DNA from: Pelagophyceae sp. CCMP2097
Taxonomy: Eukaryota > Sar > Pelagophyceae
DNA length: 64,000 bases
Reading direction: 5' to 3'
Assembly: GCA_026770575.1 (NCBI GenBank)
Contig: MU657207.1
Span: 9,958 to 73,957 of the forward strand
Made by a program: the position numbers and the translations under genes. Position 1 is the first letter of the stretch, and each line of letters starts with the position of its first letter. Below are positions 9,000-18,901 of the stretch, in pieces. A model generated the notes under the pieces. That model ran no database searches. It was not told where the DNA came from and saw nothing but the letters and a program-made list of their open reading frames with translations.

Positions 9000-10620
9000 T
9001 CAGTTGGCCTGCGCCGCGGGGATGACCTCGACGTTGGCCTGCGCGGCGCCGTCGCCGCCGGCGGCCGCGGGCTTCGCCGCCCGCCGTCGTCCGCCGTCGG
9101 GCGCGGCGCCGCCGTCGGGCGCCGCGTCGCCGGGCGTCGCTGGCGCGGGGGCGCCCTGCTTGCCCTTGCCGCCGCCGCGGCCGCGGCCGCCGCCGCGGGC
9201 GTGCGGCGCGCCGCGGGGCGCGCCTTGGTGCGGCGCGTAAAACGGCGGCGGCGCGCCGTAGACGGGCATGCCGCGGACGCCGAGCATCATGGGCGGCTGC
9301 TGGAAGCGCTGCTGGGGTGCGTACATGTGAGGGGCGTACATGTGCTGCGCGTACGCCGCCTCGTCGTAACCCTGCGGCACGTACGTCGGCGCGTAGGGCG
9401 GCGCGTACGTGTGCGGCACGTAGTCCTGGCCGGGGACGTAGCCCTGGGGCAGCATGGTGGGGGCGAGGTACATGACCCCCGGCGGCGCCCACGGTGCCGG
9501 CGGCGGCGGCGGCGGCGACGACTCTGGCACGCTGAACGAGGGCTTCCACTCCGTCGCCGAGACGTTGAACTTGAACTCCTTGGCTTCCGGGTTGAGCTTG
9601 GGCACCGCGGCGTCGGCGGCCGCGGGCGCGGCCTCGGTGGCCACCGCCGCGGCGGGCGCCGCGACTGCGGCCGGCGCTGCGGCCGGCGCGGCGGCGGCCG
9701 GCGCCTTGGGCGCGGCGGCGTCCTTGGCGCCGGCCTTTTGCGGCGCCTTGGGCGACGGCACCTTTGGCGACGCGAGGTTGGCGAGGCCCGGCGGCGCCGC
9801 GGGCGCCTTGGCCGGCGCGGCGCGCAGGACGCCCGAGTAGCGGTCCTCCTCGTCGAGCGTGTCGTCCAACGGCTTGTGGCCGCGCTCCTCGGCGGTGTGC
9901 GAGTTCGACGACGTCTGATTCTGAATCTCCAGCGCGATGCGCTCCGCGTCAGCTTTCTGCGCCGGCGTCAGCTGCGACGAATCGAGCGCAGTGGTGTAGA
10001 GGTTCTCGTCGAAGGCGGAAGTGACGTTAAAAAGGCGCTGATTTGCTTCGAACTGATCCCATGGCCCCTTGGCAGGCGCGCCGCCCTTGGCCGGCCGAGA
10101 CACCTTGGGCGCAGTCAGCCACGCGTCGTCCACCGCCTCCAGCTCCCGCTCCATCAGCCGCCCGCGCCGGCCTAAACCGAAGATGGTGAAAGGGCGCGCC
10201 GGTACAGACGGTGCGCAGGCTCGAATCTCGCCTCGGTGCAAAAAAATGCGCGGCTGCGCGTCTGCAGCGCTCTCCGCCCCACCGGCGGGGTCCCGCGGCG
10301 GCGCCTCTGTGCGCACCGGAGATGTCGTCGTCGGTGCGGAAGTAGCCGCCGCGCTGGGCTTTCGACAAGACCATCGCGGCGACGCGCACGGCCGCCAACT
10401 TCTGCATGTCGAGGACGACGGTGGCGCCGAGGCCGAGGCCGCCCGCGGCGGACGCCTCGGCGCCCTTGATGACGACAGTGTGCTTCATGTTTTCGAACGG
10501 CGTAGAGGTATGGAAGACCCCAGAGACCACGTCCCCGGCCAGCGAAGTCGCCTCGACGCGCTGGCCCACCAGCGCCTCGACGATGTACAGGAACCGGTCC
10601 CGCTGCACCTGGGCCGCCAT
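9000..10620 (-). CDS. ATXN2: ataxin-2 / Pbp1 homologue
   Basis: Two exons (10317-10620 and 9000-10171) are joined by a 145 bp GTGCG...TTTAG intron. Exon 1 encodes an Lsm-type domain (RFLYIVEALVGQRVEATS...GVFHTSTPFEN). Exon 2 begins with an LsmAD domain (ERELEAVDDAWLTAPKVS, then RIALEIQNQTSSNSHTAEER). A proline/alanine-rich linker follows, then a PAM2-like motif (LNPEAKEFKFNVSATEW) for poly(A)-binding protein. A Tyr/Pro-rich tail with AP.MYAP units and an RGGG-rich end complete it, with TGA at 9000. Lsm, LsmAD and PAM2 in this order define the ataxin-2 family, which regulates mRNA stability, translation and stress granules in the cytoplasm. Confidence 0.93.
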
Positions 10621-10825
10621 CCCTTCGACGCTCTCGAGCTTAGCTCAGCGACGAGAGTGCGAATTCGAGGGTGCAAGTGCAGCCTTGGAAAACTCGATCT
10701 AATCCTCTGTGACGTAACTCGGATCCGATCCTGGCGAATCTCGCGACCGAAGGGCCGACGTTTAGGCCGGCGCAACCATCTCGCATCGGGCCCCTGCGGC
10801 ACGCTATGGATCGTGTTACGATGGG

Positions 10826-12373
10826 CTACCAAGTTCCGCTCTCGCGCATCTCGGCCTGCTCGAGCTCGATGAGGCGCAGCTCGAGGTCGGCCAACGCCTA
10901 CCGCCGCACGGTGGACGCGGCCTCACGAAGGGTGCCGCGGCGCAACTGACGGACCTTTCGGAGGCAGAGGAGCGTCGACTTTGAGTTTGGGTTGTAGCGG
11001 TAGAGGCCGTAGAAAAGGTCGAACGAGTCGTCGCACCTGCACGGCGGCGTCGCGATGGTCGACGTGACGAGACGACGGCGCCCCCGAGAGCCGGGACGCG
11101 GGTGGATGCGTCGTCTCGACGATCTTGAGGACGGACTCGAAGCCTTTCGTATCGATGGGCGTTCTTCGGAGCGCGAGGCCGCCCTAACGTGCCCCGCGGT
11201 CTTAGGAATACGCAGAGGCGGGCGCCTTGCCTTTTCGCCGAGCATGCGTCCGACGAGGTGCGTGAGGAACTGCGAGTTTGCTGCGTAGACGTCGTGCTGC
11301 TGGCAGTTCATCTCGACCATTCTGCAGCCCTCGGACTCGAAGATGCTCAAAAAGCGCTCGCAGCGGTCCACCTGCGCGAATGGTGTGACATATGCACCGT
11401 CGACGGCGGACGCACTGCGTCGGCTTTGATGCGCACGCGCTCGTAGACAAACGCCCTACGCAGGTCTTGACGCGCCCATCACTCACGAGGAGGCCCCAAA
11501 GAGGGCGCACAGGTCGGTCCAGCCGTAGCGGCCGCTCTCGGGGCCGAACATGGGGTGCGTGCAGAGCAGCGACGTCTGCGGCGGCAACAGCGACATCATG
11601 ATCTTGCGCGGGTGCTCCTGCAACGCGTCTCATGGAGCGGCGCGGGGCGGCAGCGTCGCACCTTGACGGAGAGCACGTCGACGACGAGCGGCTTGGACTC
11701 CGGGTACTTGGCAAGCGCTGTGCCGAGTTTCGCCATGGACTCGTCGAAGGAGAGAATGGAGACGGCGAAGAGGATGACGTCGAGGTCCTGCGCCACGAAC
11801 GCGTCCGTCTCGTCTTCCGACGCCAAAGAATAGTACGACGTCGCGTGCAAGTCCGCCGCCTCGTTCGACCTATAGGAGGCGCTCCACGATTGCTGACCAG
11901 ATAGCGTCTCACCGGTCGGATCTGGACAGCACGGAGATGTCGTGACTGTTGCGCGCAAACGCCGAGGCCAGGAACTGGCCAAACTTGCCAAAGCCCACGA
12001 TACCAATGCTGAGCCTGGTGCATGGCGTCAACCGGGCGCCGCCGGTCGGGTTGTATAGGCTCTGGAGAGGAACCCTACAAGGGTCCCGTCTCACCTCTTG
12101 GTCGCGAGGGCCTTTTTCTTCTCGGCCTCGAGGCTCGCCAGCTGCCGGCGCAGCGCCACCTCCTTGGCCTTGAGCTCGGCCAAAGCGCCGCTCGAATCGT
12201 CCTAGGCCGCGCCGGTTGCGGCGCGGCGCGCAAACGAGCCTCGGAGGCGCCTCTTCGACACGCACCTCGGCCCTGCAGCGGCTCAGGCCGCGGCGCGGCG
12301 CCGGGCTCGACGTGAAGCCGCGCGACCCGCGCGCGAGGAGCAACGCGAGCACGGCCCAGAGCCGCGGCGCCAT
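10826..12373 (-). CDS. arogenate/prephenate dehydrogenase, probably plastid-targeted
   Basis: The N-terminus MAPRLWAVLALLLARGSRG reads as a signal peptide followed by F-T-S-S and a basic Ser/Arg stretch. This is the bipartite layout used by stramenopiles for plastid import. A coiled-coil-like segment (ALAELKAKEVALRRQLASLE) precedes the Rossmann fold IGIVGFGKFGQFLASAF. The family blocks PLVVDVLSVK, LLCTHPMFGPESG, ANSQFLTHLVGRML, TPIDTKGFES and DDSFDLFYGLYRYNP all follow in order. The last exon ends EMRESGTW-stop at 10826. At least eight introns are needed, and two look like GC-AG. The enzyme oxidises arogenate or prephenate in tyrosine synthesis; which substrate cannot be told. It is divergent from the sugar kinase, with 129 bp between start codons. 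Confidence 0.88.
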
Positions 12374-12502
12374 GCTGGCCGAGCGCCGCCGTCCGAGTCG
12401 CCGAACAGAAGCGATATCGCCGAACAGAAGGATTTGAAAATACCTTGAAAAAACGTTTTAGCGCGATCGCGACCGTGTTTTCGGGCCTCTGCACAGCTGC
12501 GG

Positions 12503-13955
12503 ATGCGCATGCAGGCCGCGTCGGTGCTCGGCATGACGGCGACGAACCCAAGCCCGCCGCTCGTCGTCGGCTTGAACGGGGCGTGGCAGCGGCGCATCGG
12601 GCTCCAAAGTCTGACGGTCGGAAGTGTCAACCGGGCAACTGAGTCGTCCTCCGGCCCGGGCGGCAAGGGACAGGGCGCCTGGCTCGCCAGCGAGGCGCTG
12701 CAAGCCGGCGTCAGCCTCGCGCAGTTCGTCGGCGCGGTGCGTCCGCTCGAGCGAGGCCACGCGCGCGGCGCTTTGAGAGCGCTTCTAGAGCTCACTTGAG
12801 CCTCTAGCACTCACTCGACCCTCTAGAGCTCATTAGAGCCTCGAGAGCGCACTCTCGCCTCAAGAGCTCACTCTTCTCCCTCTCGTCATCCTCATCGGCC
12901 GTAGGGCGACGAGGGCTCCTCGCTGGCGGCGGCGCTGCGGTCGGGCCGCGCCGGCGTCGACGAGTCGCTCTGGGTGCCCGCGCGGTCGCGGACGCGCGTC
13001 TGCTCGAGCCTCGTCACGCCGTCGGGCGAGGCCACGGAGATCGTCGAGCCCAGTGGTGAGGATCTTTGCGGGACCCGCGTGCTTGGAGGATGCGGGTGAG
13101 AGAGTGCTTAGAGAATGCCGGGTGATAGAGTCCATGGGAGCGGTGGGGCGCGAGCGCGGCGCTAGGCTGCATCGAGGTGGACGAGGTGGAAGAGTTGTAT
13201 CGGCGCGTCTCGGCGGCGTACGGCGACTCGGCGGCGCCGGGCCTCCTTTTCATGGGCTCGCTGCCGCCGGGCGTGCCCGCCGATGCGTACGCGGCCATCG
13301 CCGCGCGCGCCGCGGCGCCACGGACGCGCGTCGTCATCGACAGCGTCGTTGGGCTGGCTCCGCTCCTGGCGGCGCTCGCCGACCGCGGTTGCGTGGACGT
13401 CGTCGTCAAGGTCAACGCGCGCGAGCTCTCGAGCCTCCTCGGCGAGCCGCTCGAGGCGGGGTCCGACAGCGCGGGCGCGGCCGACGCCGCGGGCCTGGCG
13501 GCGCTCGTGGAGCGGAAAATGCACACCATCGGAAAAGCCGCCTTTGTCTGTTGGACCGATGGGCCCTTTGGCGCGAAACCGCGTCCCTGCCTTTGCGCAC
13601 GCTTCGGTACAAAGGCGCCGTCTCGACGCGTATCCTGACGGCGCTCGCAGGCGCGGGCGCGTACGACGCGGCGGCGTGCACGCGCTGGGCGTTTTCGATG
13701 CCGCCGCTGCCGCGGCCCGTCGTGTCGCCCATCGGCGCCGGCGACGCCGTCGCCGGCGCGACGCTCAGCGCGTGGTTGAAAGACGACGCTGACGGCGGGC
13801 AGCCGGCGCCGCTCCGGGCCTTTCGCTTCGGCCTCGCCTGCGGAGCTGCGTCGTGCCTCACGCCGGACAACGCCGCCTTTGACGTCGCCACCGCCACCGC
13901 GCTCTACGAAGGGATTTCGCTAGAGGCATTCCCGCTCTGGCCGGCGTCATCCTAA
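12503..13955 (+). CDS. PfkB-family carbohydrate kinase
   Basis: Exons are 12503-12736, 12905-13055 and 13166-13955. The N-terminus has VVGLNGAWQRRI and GPGGKGQGAWLASEAL, the sugar-binding start of the family. The middle has FMGSLPPGVPADAYAAI and the C-terminus has PIGAGDAVAGATLSAWL, the PfkB signature with the catalytic Asp in GAGD. The layout is closest to 1-phosphofructokinase/tagatose-kinase-like members. There is a frame break in exon 3 between WTDGPF (about 13560) and TLRYKGAVSTR (about 13600). It is a one- or two-base shift with no credible intron, so the copy is either mis-sequenced or recently damaged. Three candidate ATGs lie at 12503, 12509 and 12533. The promoter is shared with the dehydrogenase gene. 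Confidence 0.8.
12784..12878. repeat. 19 bp tandem repeat inside an intron, five units
   Basis: Five diverged units in exact 19-20 bp register fill the first intron of the sugar kinase gene (12737-12904). The first four are TCTAGAGCTCACTTGAGCC, TCTAGCACTCACTCGACCC, TCTAGAGCTCATTAGAGCC and TCGAGAGCGCACTCTCGCC. A fifth starts TCAAGAGCTCACTC. Confidence 0.85.
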
Positions 13956-14344
13956 GGACGTGCGCGGCCGGCCACGACGGGCGTAACCGAGCCACTCGTG
14001 TATGCAAGTCAGAGGTGCGCGGCCTGTTTCAACCGTGTGTATGCAAGTCGGATGTGCGCCGCTGGTTTCGACCGTCTGGAGTGCCGCGCAGCGCAGCGCA
14101 GCGCAGCGCAGCGCAGCTTTCCATACCTTGCACTTTGATATTTCCAAGTTTCGGCCACTGTTTGGGTTTTCTCGCGTCGGCGCGGCGCGCGCACCTTTAG
14201 GTCGACACGGCGGGCAGGTGGGCCCTTTAGGTCGACACGGCGGGCAGGGGCCCCCCATCCGAGCTCCCGCTCGGGTGCACCCACGTGATTCGACTTGGCA
14301 CCTCGAGGAGAGCCGCTCGTCCTCTGGGCCGCCGTCCGGGCCCG
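13956..14344. repeat. intergenic cluster of short direct repeats
   Basis: Three unrelated tandem repeats sit close together: a 39 bp period unit beginning GTGTATGCAAGTC at 13998 and 14037; six copies of GCGCA at 14086-14115; and a 25 bp identical unit beginning CCTTTAGGTCGACACGG at 14194 and 14224 (period 30). The cluster lies between the sugar kinase and glycosyltransferase genes. No coding signal was seen. Confidence 0.8.
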
Positions 14345-15502
14345 ATGCTGGGCCGCGCCGGCGCGTTGCTGCTTGCCTGGGCCTGGCGGACATGCGGCGC
14401 CACTTCTCCCAACGCGAGCGCATGCTCCTCGTTGCGATTTGGCGGCGCGATTCCGCCGTGGACAAGGACGTACGCAGAACTCCGTTCCGAGCAGCGCTGC
14501 GAAGGGCAACGCATAATCGCCACGCTCGGCTGGGGCCCGCTCGTGGCCTGGTGGGCGCAAGCAGAGAAGCGCGACGCGCTGGAGCCGCTCCTCGGGACAC
14601 GTTCGCTGCTGCCGATCTGCGATTGCCCGCGTCCGGCAAACCCGAACCGTCAAAGGAAAGGGAGCGCCTTCCCCGGGGCCGCGTCACCGCCTCTCGCCCG
14701 GCGCCGCGTCATCGCCACGCTAGGCGACGGCATCGTCGGCTACCTCGGCGGCCAATACCGCCTTCGGCTCGCGCCCGCGGGCGTGCGGCCTATCCGAGAG
14801 GCGGCAATCGTCTACTTCCCCGGCTTTGGCCCGGGTACGACCGGCCGGCGCAACGAGACCGAGGCACTAGCAGTGGCGCTCACGGCGGCGCGGCGCGTCG
14901 TCCTCATCGTCGGTGGCGACGCCGCGTTTCCACCTCGCGACCTGCGAGAATTCGTGACCCGGAATTTCGTAGCCTCGTGGGCGGCCAACGTCGCACCAGA
15001 CTCGACCACTCGGCCGTTCCCGCTCGGCGTCTCCACAGGCCCGGGCGATGCGTGGGCGAGGACGGTCTCCTCGCACCTCGCCGGCGGGCGCAGCGCGGGG
15101 CTTGCGCACCGAAGAGCGCTCCTCGAGTGTCGCGGCTACCGACGCGATAGGGCGCGCGACGCGGCGCTCGACGGCGTGCGCGCCGCGGGCTTTTCCTGCG
15201 ACGCCCGCGACCACGCAAGCGGCGCGAAGTACTTCATCCGCCTCCTCTCAGCGCGAACCGTGCTCTGCCCGCGCGGTTTCGGCGTGGCCACGTTCCGCGC
15301 GTACGAAACGCTCCTCGCCGGCGGCGTGCCCGTGCTCGAGCGCTTCGCGCCGCATGACGCGCTCTGGATCGGCCTGCCCGTGATTCAAGTCGAAGACTTC
15401 CGCGACCTCACGCCGGCAAAGCTGCAAGCGGCCTACGACGCGCTGCTCCTACGCCGCAACCGCCAGCGACCGGCGTCGGCTCCTCGGCTGGAGCGACGGT
15501 GA
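14345..15502 (+). CDS. exostosin-like glycosyltransferase
   Basis: A single uninterrupted ORF starts MLGRAGALLLAWAW, a short hydrophobic N-terminus that could act as a signal or anchor. The C-terminal third carries AKYFIRLLSARTVLCPRG, FGVATFRAYETLLAGGVPVL and GLPVIQVEDFRDLTP. This is the nucleotide-sugar binding block of exostosin (GT47)-like and related Golgi transferases. The middle contains GDGIVGYLGG and IVYFPGFGPGTTGRRNE. The expected role is sugar transfer onto secreted glycans in the Golgi; donor and acceptor cannot be deduced. It is intronless, unlike most neighbours. Alternative in-frame starts lie upstream, at 14285 and before, but they are weak. Confidence 0.7.
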   Translation: MLGRAGALLLAWAWRTCGATSPNASACSSLRFGGAIPPWTRTYAELRSEQRCEGQRIIATLGWGPLVAWWAQAEKRDALEPLLGTRSLLPICDCPRPANPNRQRKGSAFPGAASPPLARRRVIATLGDGIVGYLGGQYRLRLAPAGVRPIREAAIVYFPGFGPGTTGRRNETEALAVALTAARRVVLIVGGDAAFPPRDLREFVTRNFVASWAANVAPDSTTRPFPLGVSTGPGDAWARTVSSHLAGGRSAGLAHRRALLECRGYRRDRARDAALDGVRAAGFSCDARDHASGAKYFIRLLSARTVLCPRGFGVATFRAYETLLAGGVPVLERFAPHDALWIGLPVIQVEDFRDLTPAKLQAAYDALLLRRNRQRPASAPRLERR

Positions 15503-15798
15503 TCGAGTTGGGGGGGGGGAGAGAGTCGATGGGATGCGCAGAGAAGGTCCCTCGGGACCGGAGTGACCTTGCGACTCGCCTCAGCATCCAGTCCATCGCC
15601 GCCCTAGGCCTCGACCTTCGGGCCGCGTTTACGCCGTTTTGGATCAAGCAAGTCGCGGCGTCTCTCGGCGGCTGAGCCAAAGAGCCGGGGGCAGCGTGTG
15701 GCCCTCCCCTGGCGCATAAGGACAACCTGCGTGGCCACGTGCGCCGGGCCGCCTTGACGACGACTCCAGGAAACTCCGAGTCGCAACCGCCCGATGCA
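15503..15798. other. short spacer with G-run
   Basis: Starts just after the glycosyltransferase stop with a run of G at about 15511-15519. It lies tail to tail with the WD40 pseudogene. No gene was seen. Confidence 0.4.
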
Positions 15799-16631
15799 TT
15801 ACAGTGCGTCCCACAGCCGCGCCGTCCAGTCGTTGTTCGTAGTCACGATGCGCTTGCCGTCGGGAGAGAACGCGCAGCACATGACATCTTCGGTGTGCCC
15901 CTCGAGCGTCGTCTGCAGCGCGCCCGAATCGAGCGCCCCAGAGCCGCGCCTTCATGTCGCTGCTGGCCGTCACGATTCGCTTGCCGTTGGGCGAGAACGC
16001 GCAGCAGTTGACATCGCCAGTGTGCCTCTCGAGCTTCGCCTGTAGCGCGCCCGTTGCGACGTCCCAGAGACGCGCCGTGTTCCAGCTCGCCGTGATGACG
16101 CGCTCGTCGTTCGGCGAGAACGCGCAGCACGAGACGTAGCTGGTGTGCCCTTCGAGCGTCGTCTGCAGCGCACCCGTATCGGCGTCCCAGAGCCGCGCAG
16201 TCTTGTCGTCGCTCGCCGTTACGACGCGCTCCCCGCTCGGCGAGAACGCGCAGCACGAGACGTAGCTGGTGTGCCCTTCGAGCGTCGCCTGCAGCGCGCC
16301 CGTCTCGGCGTCCCAGAGCTGGGTCGTGTTGTCGTCGCTCGCCGTCACGACGCGCTCGCCTTCGGGCGAGAACGTGCAGCATTCGACGGTGTCGTCGTGC
16401 CCCTCGAGGATGGCCGTGCCCTTCGAGATCAGGTCCTTCCAGACGAGTCTGCGCACGGCCGGCGCCACGGCCGGCGGGTTTGCCCACGACTCGCGTGGTC
16501 ACGAAGAGCGCGTTCGGTGATGCCGCCAGCCGCAGGACGAGCGCGAGCACGTCGCTCAGTTCGAAGACCTCGAGCATGACCAGCGCGGCATTTGCGGCAG
16601 GGCGCTTCACGGCGGCCCGCGAGGCGTCCAT
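15799..16631 (-). pseudogene. WD40 repeat protein, frame-broken
   Basis: The ATG at 16631 begins a leader, MDASRAAVKRPAANAALVML, with LRLAASPNALFVTTRVV, close to the leader of the gene at 54744. Five or more WD repeats of 42 residues follow, each of the type LEGHTSYVSCCAFSPSGERV then ASDDKTARLWDADTGALQ. Two single-base frame breaks occur. One is at about 16465-16480, between the leader and RRLVWKDLISKGTAILEGH. The other is at about 15930, after KARLWGA. After the second break the frame resumes as TTLEGHTEDVMCCAFSPDGK and ends at 15799. WD40 propellers act as protein scaffolds. This copy cannot make one unless both breaks are sequencing errors. Confidence 0.75.
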
Positions 16632-16790
16632 GGGCCACCGGATCGCCCGGGCAAGCGCCTGTCGACTCAGCCGTCTCGCTTTCTCCTAAAAAAGTCAACG
16701 GGCAGGTTCAGGTGCCCGGCAAATAATCCGTGACGGTCGCGCCGAGGACGGCGGCTGACGAGCAAGCGAGAGGCCTCGGCGGCTCGGCCG

Positions 16791-18595
16791 ATGGGCGCGG
16801 GCGCCTCGTGCGAGTCGGTGCCGCCGCAGCAGGTCGACGGCAGTGGCGTGGAGCCATCTGGAAAGAAGGTGCGCCTCCAACGACTTTGCACCCTGCGCGG
16901 GTGTCGGCGGCCGCTAGGTGGCGCGAACGCCGGGGGCGCCGCCACGACGTGCACTGGACGGCCGAGCATCGCATGAGAACTGTCGCGGCAGCTCGCCTCG
17001 CGTAGGTGGCCAAGGCGCCTGACCTGGCGCGGCTACGGCGGCTCCTGTACATCAAGGCGTTCAACGCCAAAGCGCCGGGCACGACGATCGACGACCTCTT
17101 CAGCGCGTACAAGCGCACAAACGCGGCCGGTGAGACGGTGCTGCGCCGCGACGACATCAAGCGCGCCATCGGCCTCACCGCGCCGTGGTTCGACGACCTG
17201 CTCCGCGCCTACGCGCCGGCGCCGCCGCCGGGCGCCGCGCAGGGCGCGCCGGACGAAGTCCGCTTCGACTACTTTGTCGACTTTTTATCGAAGGGTTCCG
17301 TACCGCCGGCGTCAAAGCCCTGCCCCGACGCGGCGCCCGCGGAGGACGCGCTGCCACCGCTGCCCGAGTCGCCGTCGAAGAAGCGCGTCTCGCCGCCGCT
17401 GCTGTTCGAGCAGTACGTCGCCGCCGACGGGTCGACGGACGATGGGCTAGGGAACGGCGAAGTGCACGAACCCGACGACGACCTCGCCTCTACCGCGTCG
17501 GGCGCGGTGGACCCGGCGTCGGGCGCCGCGGACCGCCAGTTCGGCCGCCACCTCTTCCCGCACGCGACCGCCGGCCGGCGGGCCAGCGAGGCGGCGCCGC
17601 CGCCGCGGAGCCCGGAGAAATTTGCGATTGTGCCGCACCGCGGCACGGCTTTGGCCTGCGCCGAGTCGTTTGCTGTTCGCCGCGGGCCGCAGAAGCCGCT
17701 GTGGCGCAAGCGCGAGGTGGTGCTCCAGGAGCGCATCGTCGTGTACACTACCGTGGACGCGGCCGGCGCCGTGCAGGAGCTGGTGGAGACGGAGCGCACG
17801 TCGACGGAGGTGGTGCACATGGAGTGCAAGGAGACTGGCGAGTTTGCGCACCGCGAGACTTCGAATTACGAGCAATCGGAGACGTTCAACGCCCAAGTCG
17901 TCGCCGAGCGGCGCGGCGCGGAGGAGTACTATCATCTGAAGTCTTTAGAGGACGAAGTCGAATTTATGGAGTCCAATGGCATGCCCGGCCGCGAGCCCGA
18001 GGCGACGCCTGGCGGCGGCGAGCCCGCGGGCTTTGCCGAAGACGCCAACGACCCCGCGCAGCAGGCCTACGACGCAGACGACCCGGACGCGAATTTTGAC
18101 CCAAACTACAACCCGAACGACCCAAACTACGACCCAAACTACGACCCCAACGCCGATCGGTCCTTTTCGGGCTACGTCGACGGCGTGTACGCCCACGAGG
18201 GCGCGCCGTCGGGCGGCGGCGACGGCGTCTGGGTCCCGCACGGCGACGACGGCGCGCCCGACTTTGACGCCGACGCGCCCGCGGCCGACGGCGCCGACGA
18301 CGTGGCGCGGCGACGAGCGGCCGCGTTCTTCCAGCCGCGGCCGCGCGACGACGCGGCGCCGCGGGGCGCCGACGCCGCCTACTTTGCCGCCGCCGAGCGC
18401 GCGCAGCGACGAGGCGGCGCCGAGCAAAACTTTGACTCGGCGAGCCTGCAAAACGTCGACGGCTCGCTGCACGGGGACCTCCCGCACACGACTTCAAACC
18501 TCTCGCTCCTATGCGACGGGCCCGCCTGGCCGCACCAGCACATCCTCGATGAGGCGCTCCAACCCGTGCCCGTGGAGCCGCCGCAGCAGACATGA
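16791..18595 (+). CDS. probable N-myristoylated acidic protein, conserved but unnamed
   Basis: Exon 1 (16791-16868) encodes MGAGASCESVPPQQ...SGKK, a strong N-myristoylation context (Met-Gly with Ser at position 6). It splices through a 137 bp GTGCG...CGTAG intron to the long exon 17006-18595. That exon opens with a helical region of EF-hand-like spacing (TIDDLFSAYKRTNAAG). The best-conserved-looking block is about residues 250-330: KREVVLQERIVVYTTVD, ELVETERTSTEVVHMECK, EFAHRETSNYEQSETFN and EEYYHLKSLEDEVEFM. The C-terminal part is acidic and low complexity with PNYDPNYDPN units. I cannot assign a function. Membrane tethering through acylation is the main inference. Confidence 0.75.
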
Positions 18596-18901
18596 CCGTG
18601 CGAGTGGTGGCACGCACGTGCTACTCTTGCGTTCCTCTAGAGTCCATAACAAGCCTATGAACACCGAATGCAGCGCATGGGGTCAGGCTGATAACAGCCA
18701 TCGGGGAGATGGTGCGAGATAGAGTTCACGTGACCCAGCGCTAGCGCTATAGCGCGCCGACGGCGCCGGCGTCTTTTTTAGCGAGTCGAATTTTCAGCGA
18801 CGCTGCCGTTGTAAGCCGCAGCCCGAGCTCGCAGCCCGAGGGTTTGCATCCGTCGAGTCGTTCGTCGACGGCCCGGCGGGGGGCCGCCGCGTCACGGTCC
18901 G
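18596..18901. other. intergenic spacer
   Basis: It holds the 3' side of the acidic-protein gene and the upstream region of the coiled-coil gene. I see nothing distinctive apart from a TTTTTT run near 18773. Confidence 0.4.

Noticed and set aside
9000..9840. Long plus-strand ORFs rich in Arg/Gly/Ala opposite the ataxin-2 gene
   Set aside because: They are antisense shadows of the codon-biased ataxin-2 exon; high GC removes stops on the opposite strand.
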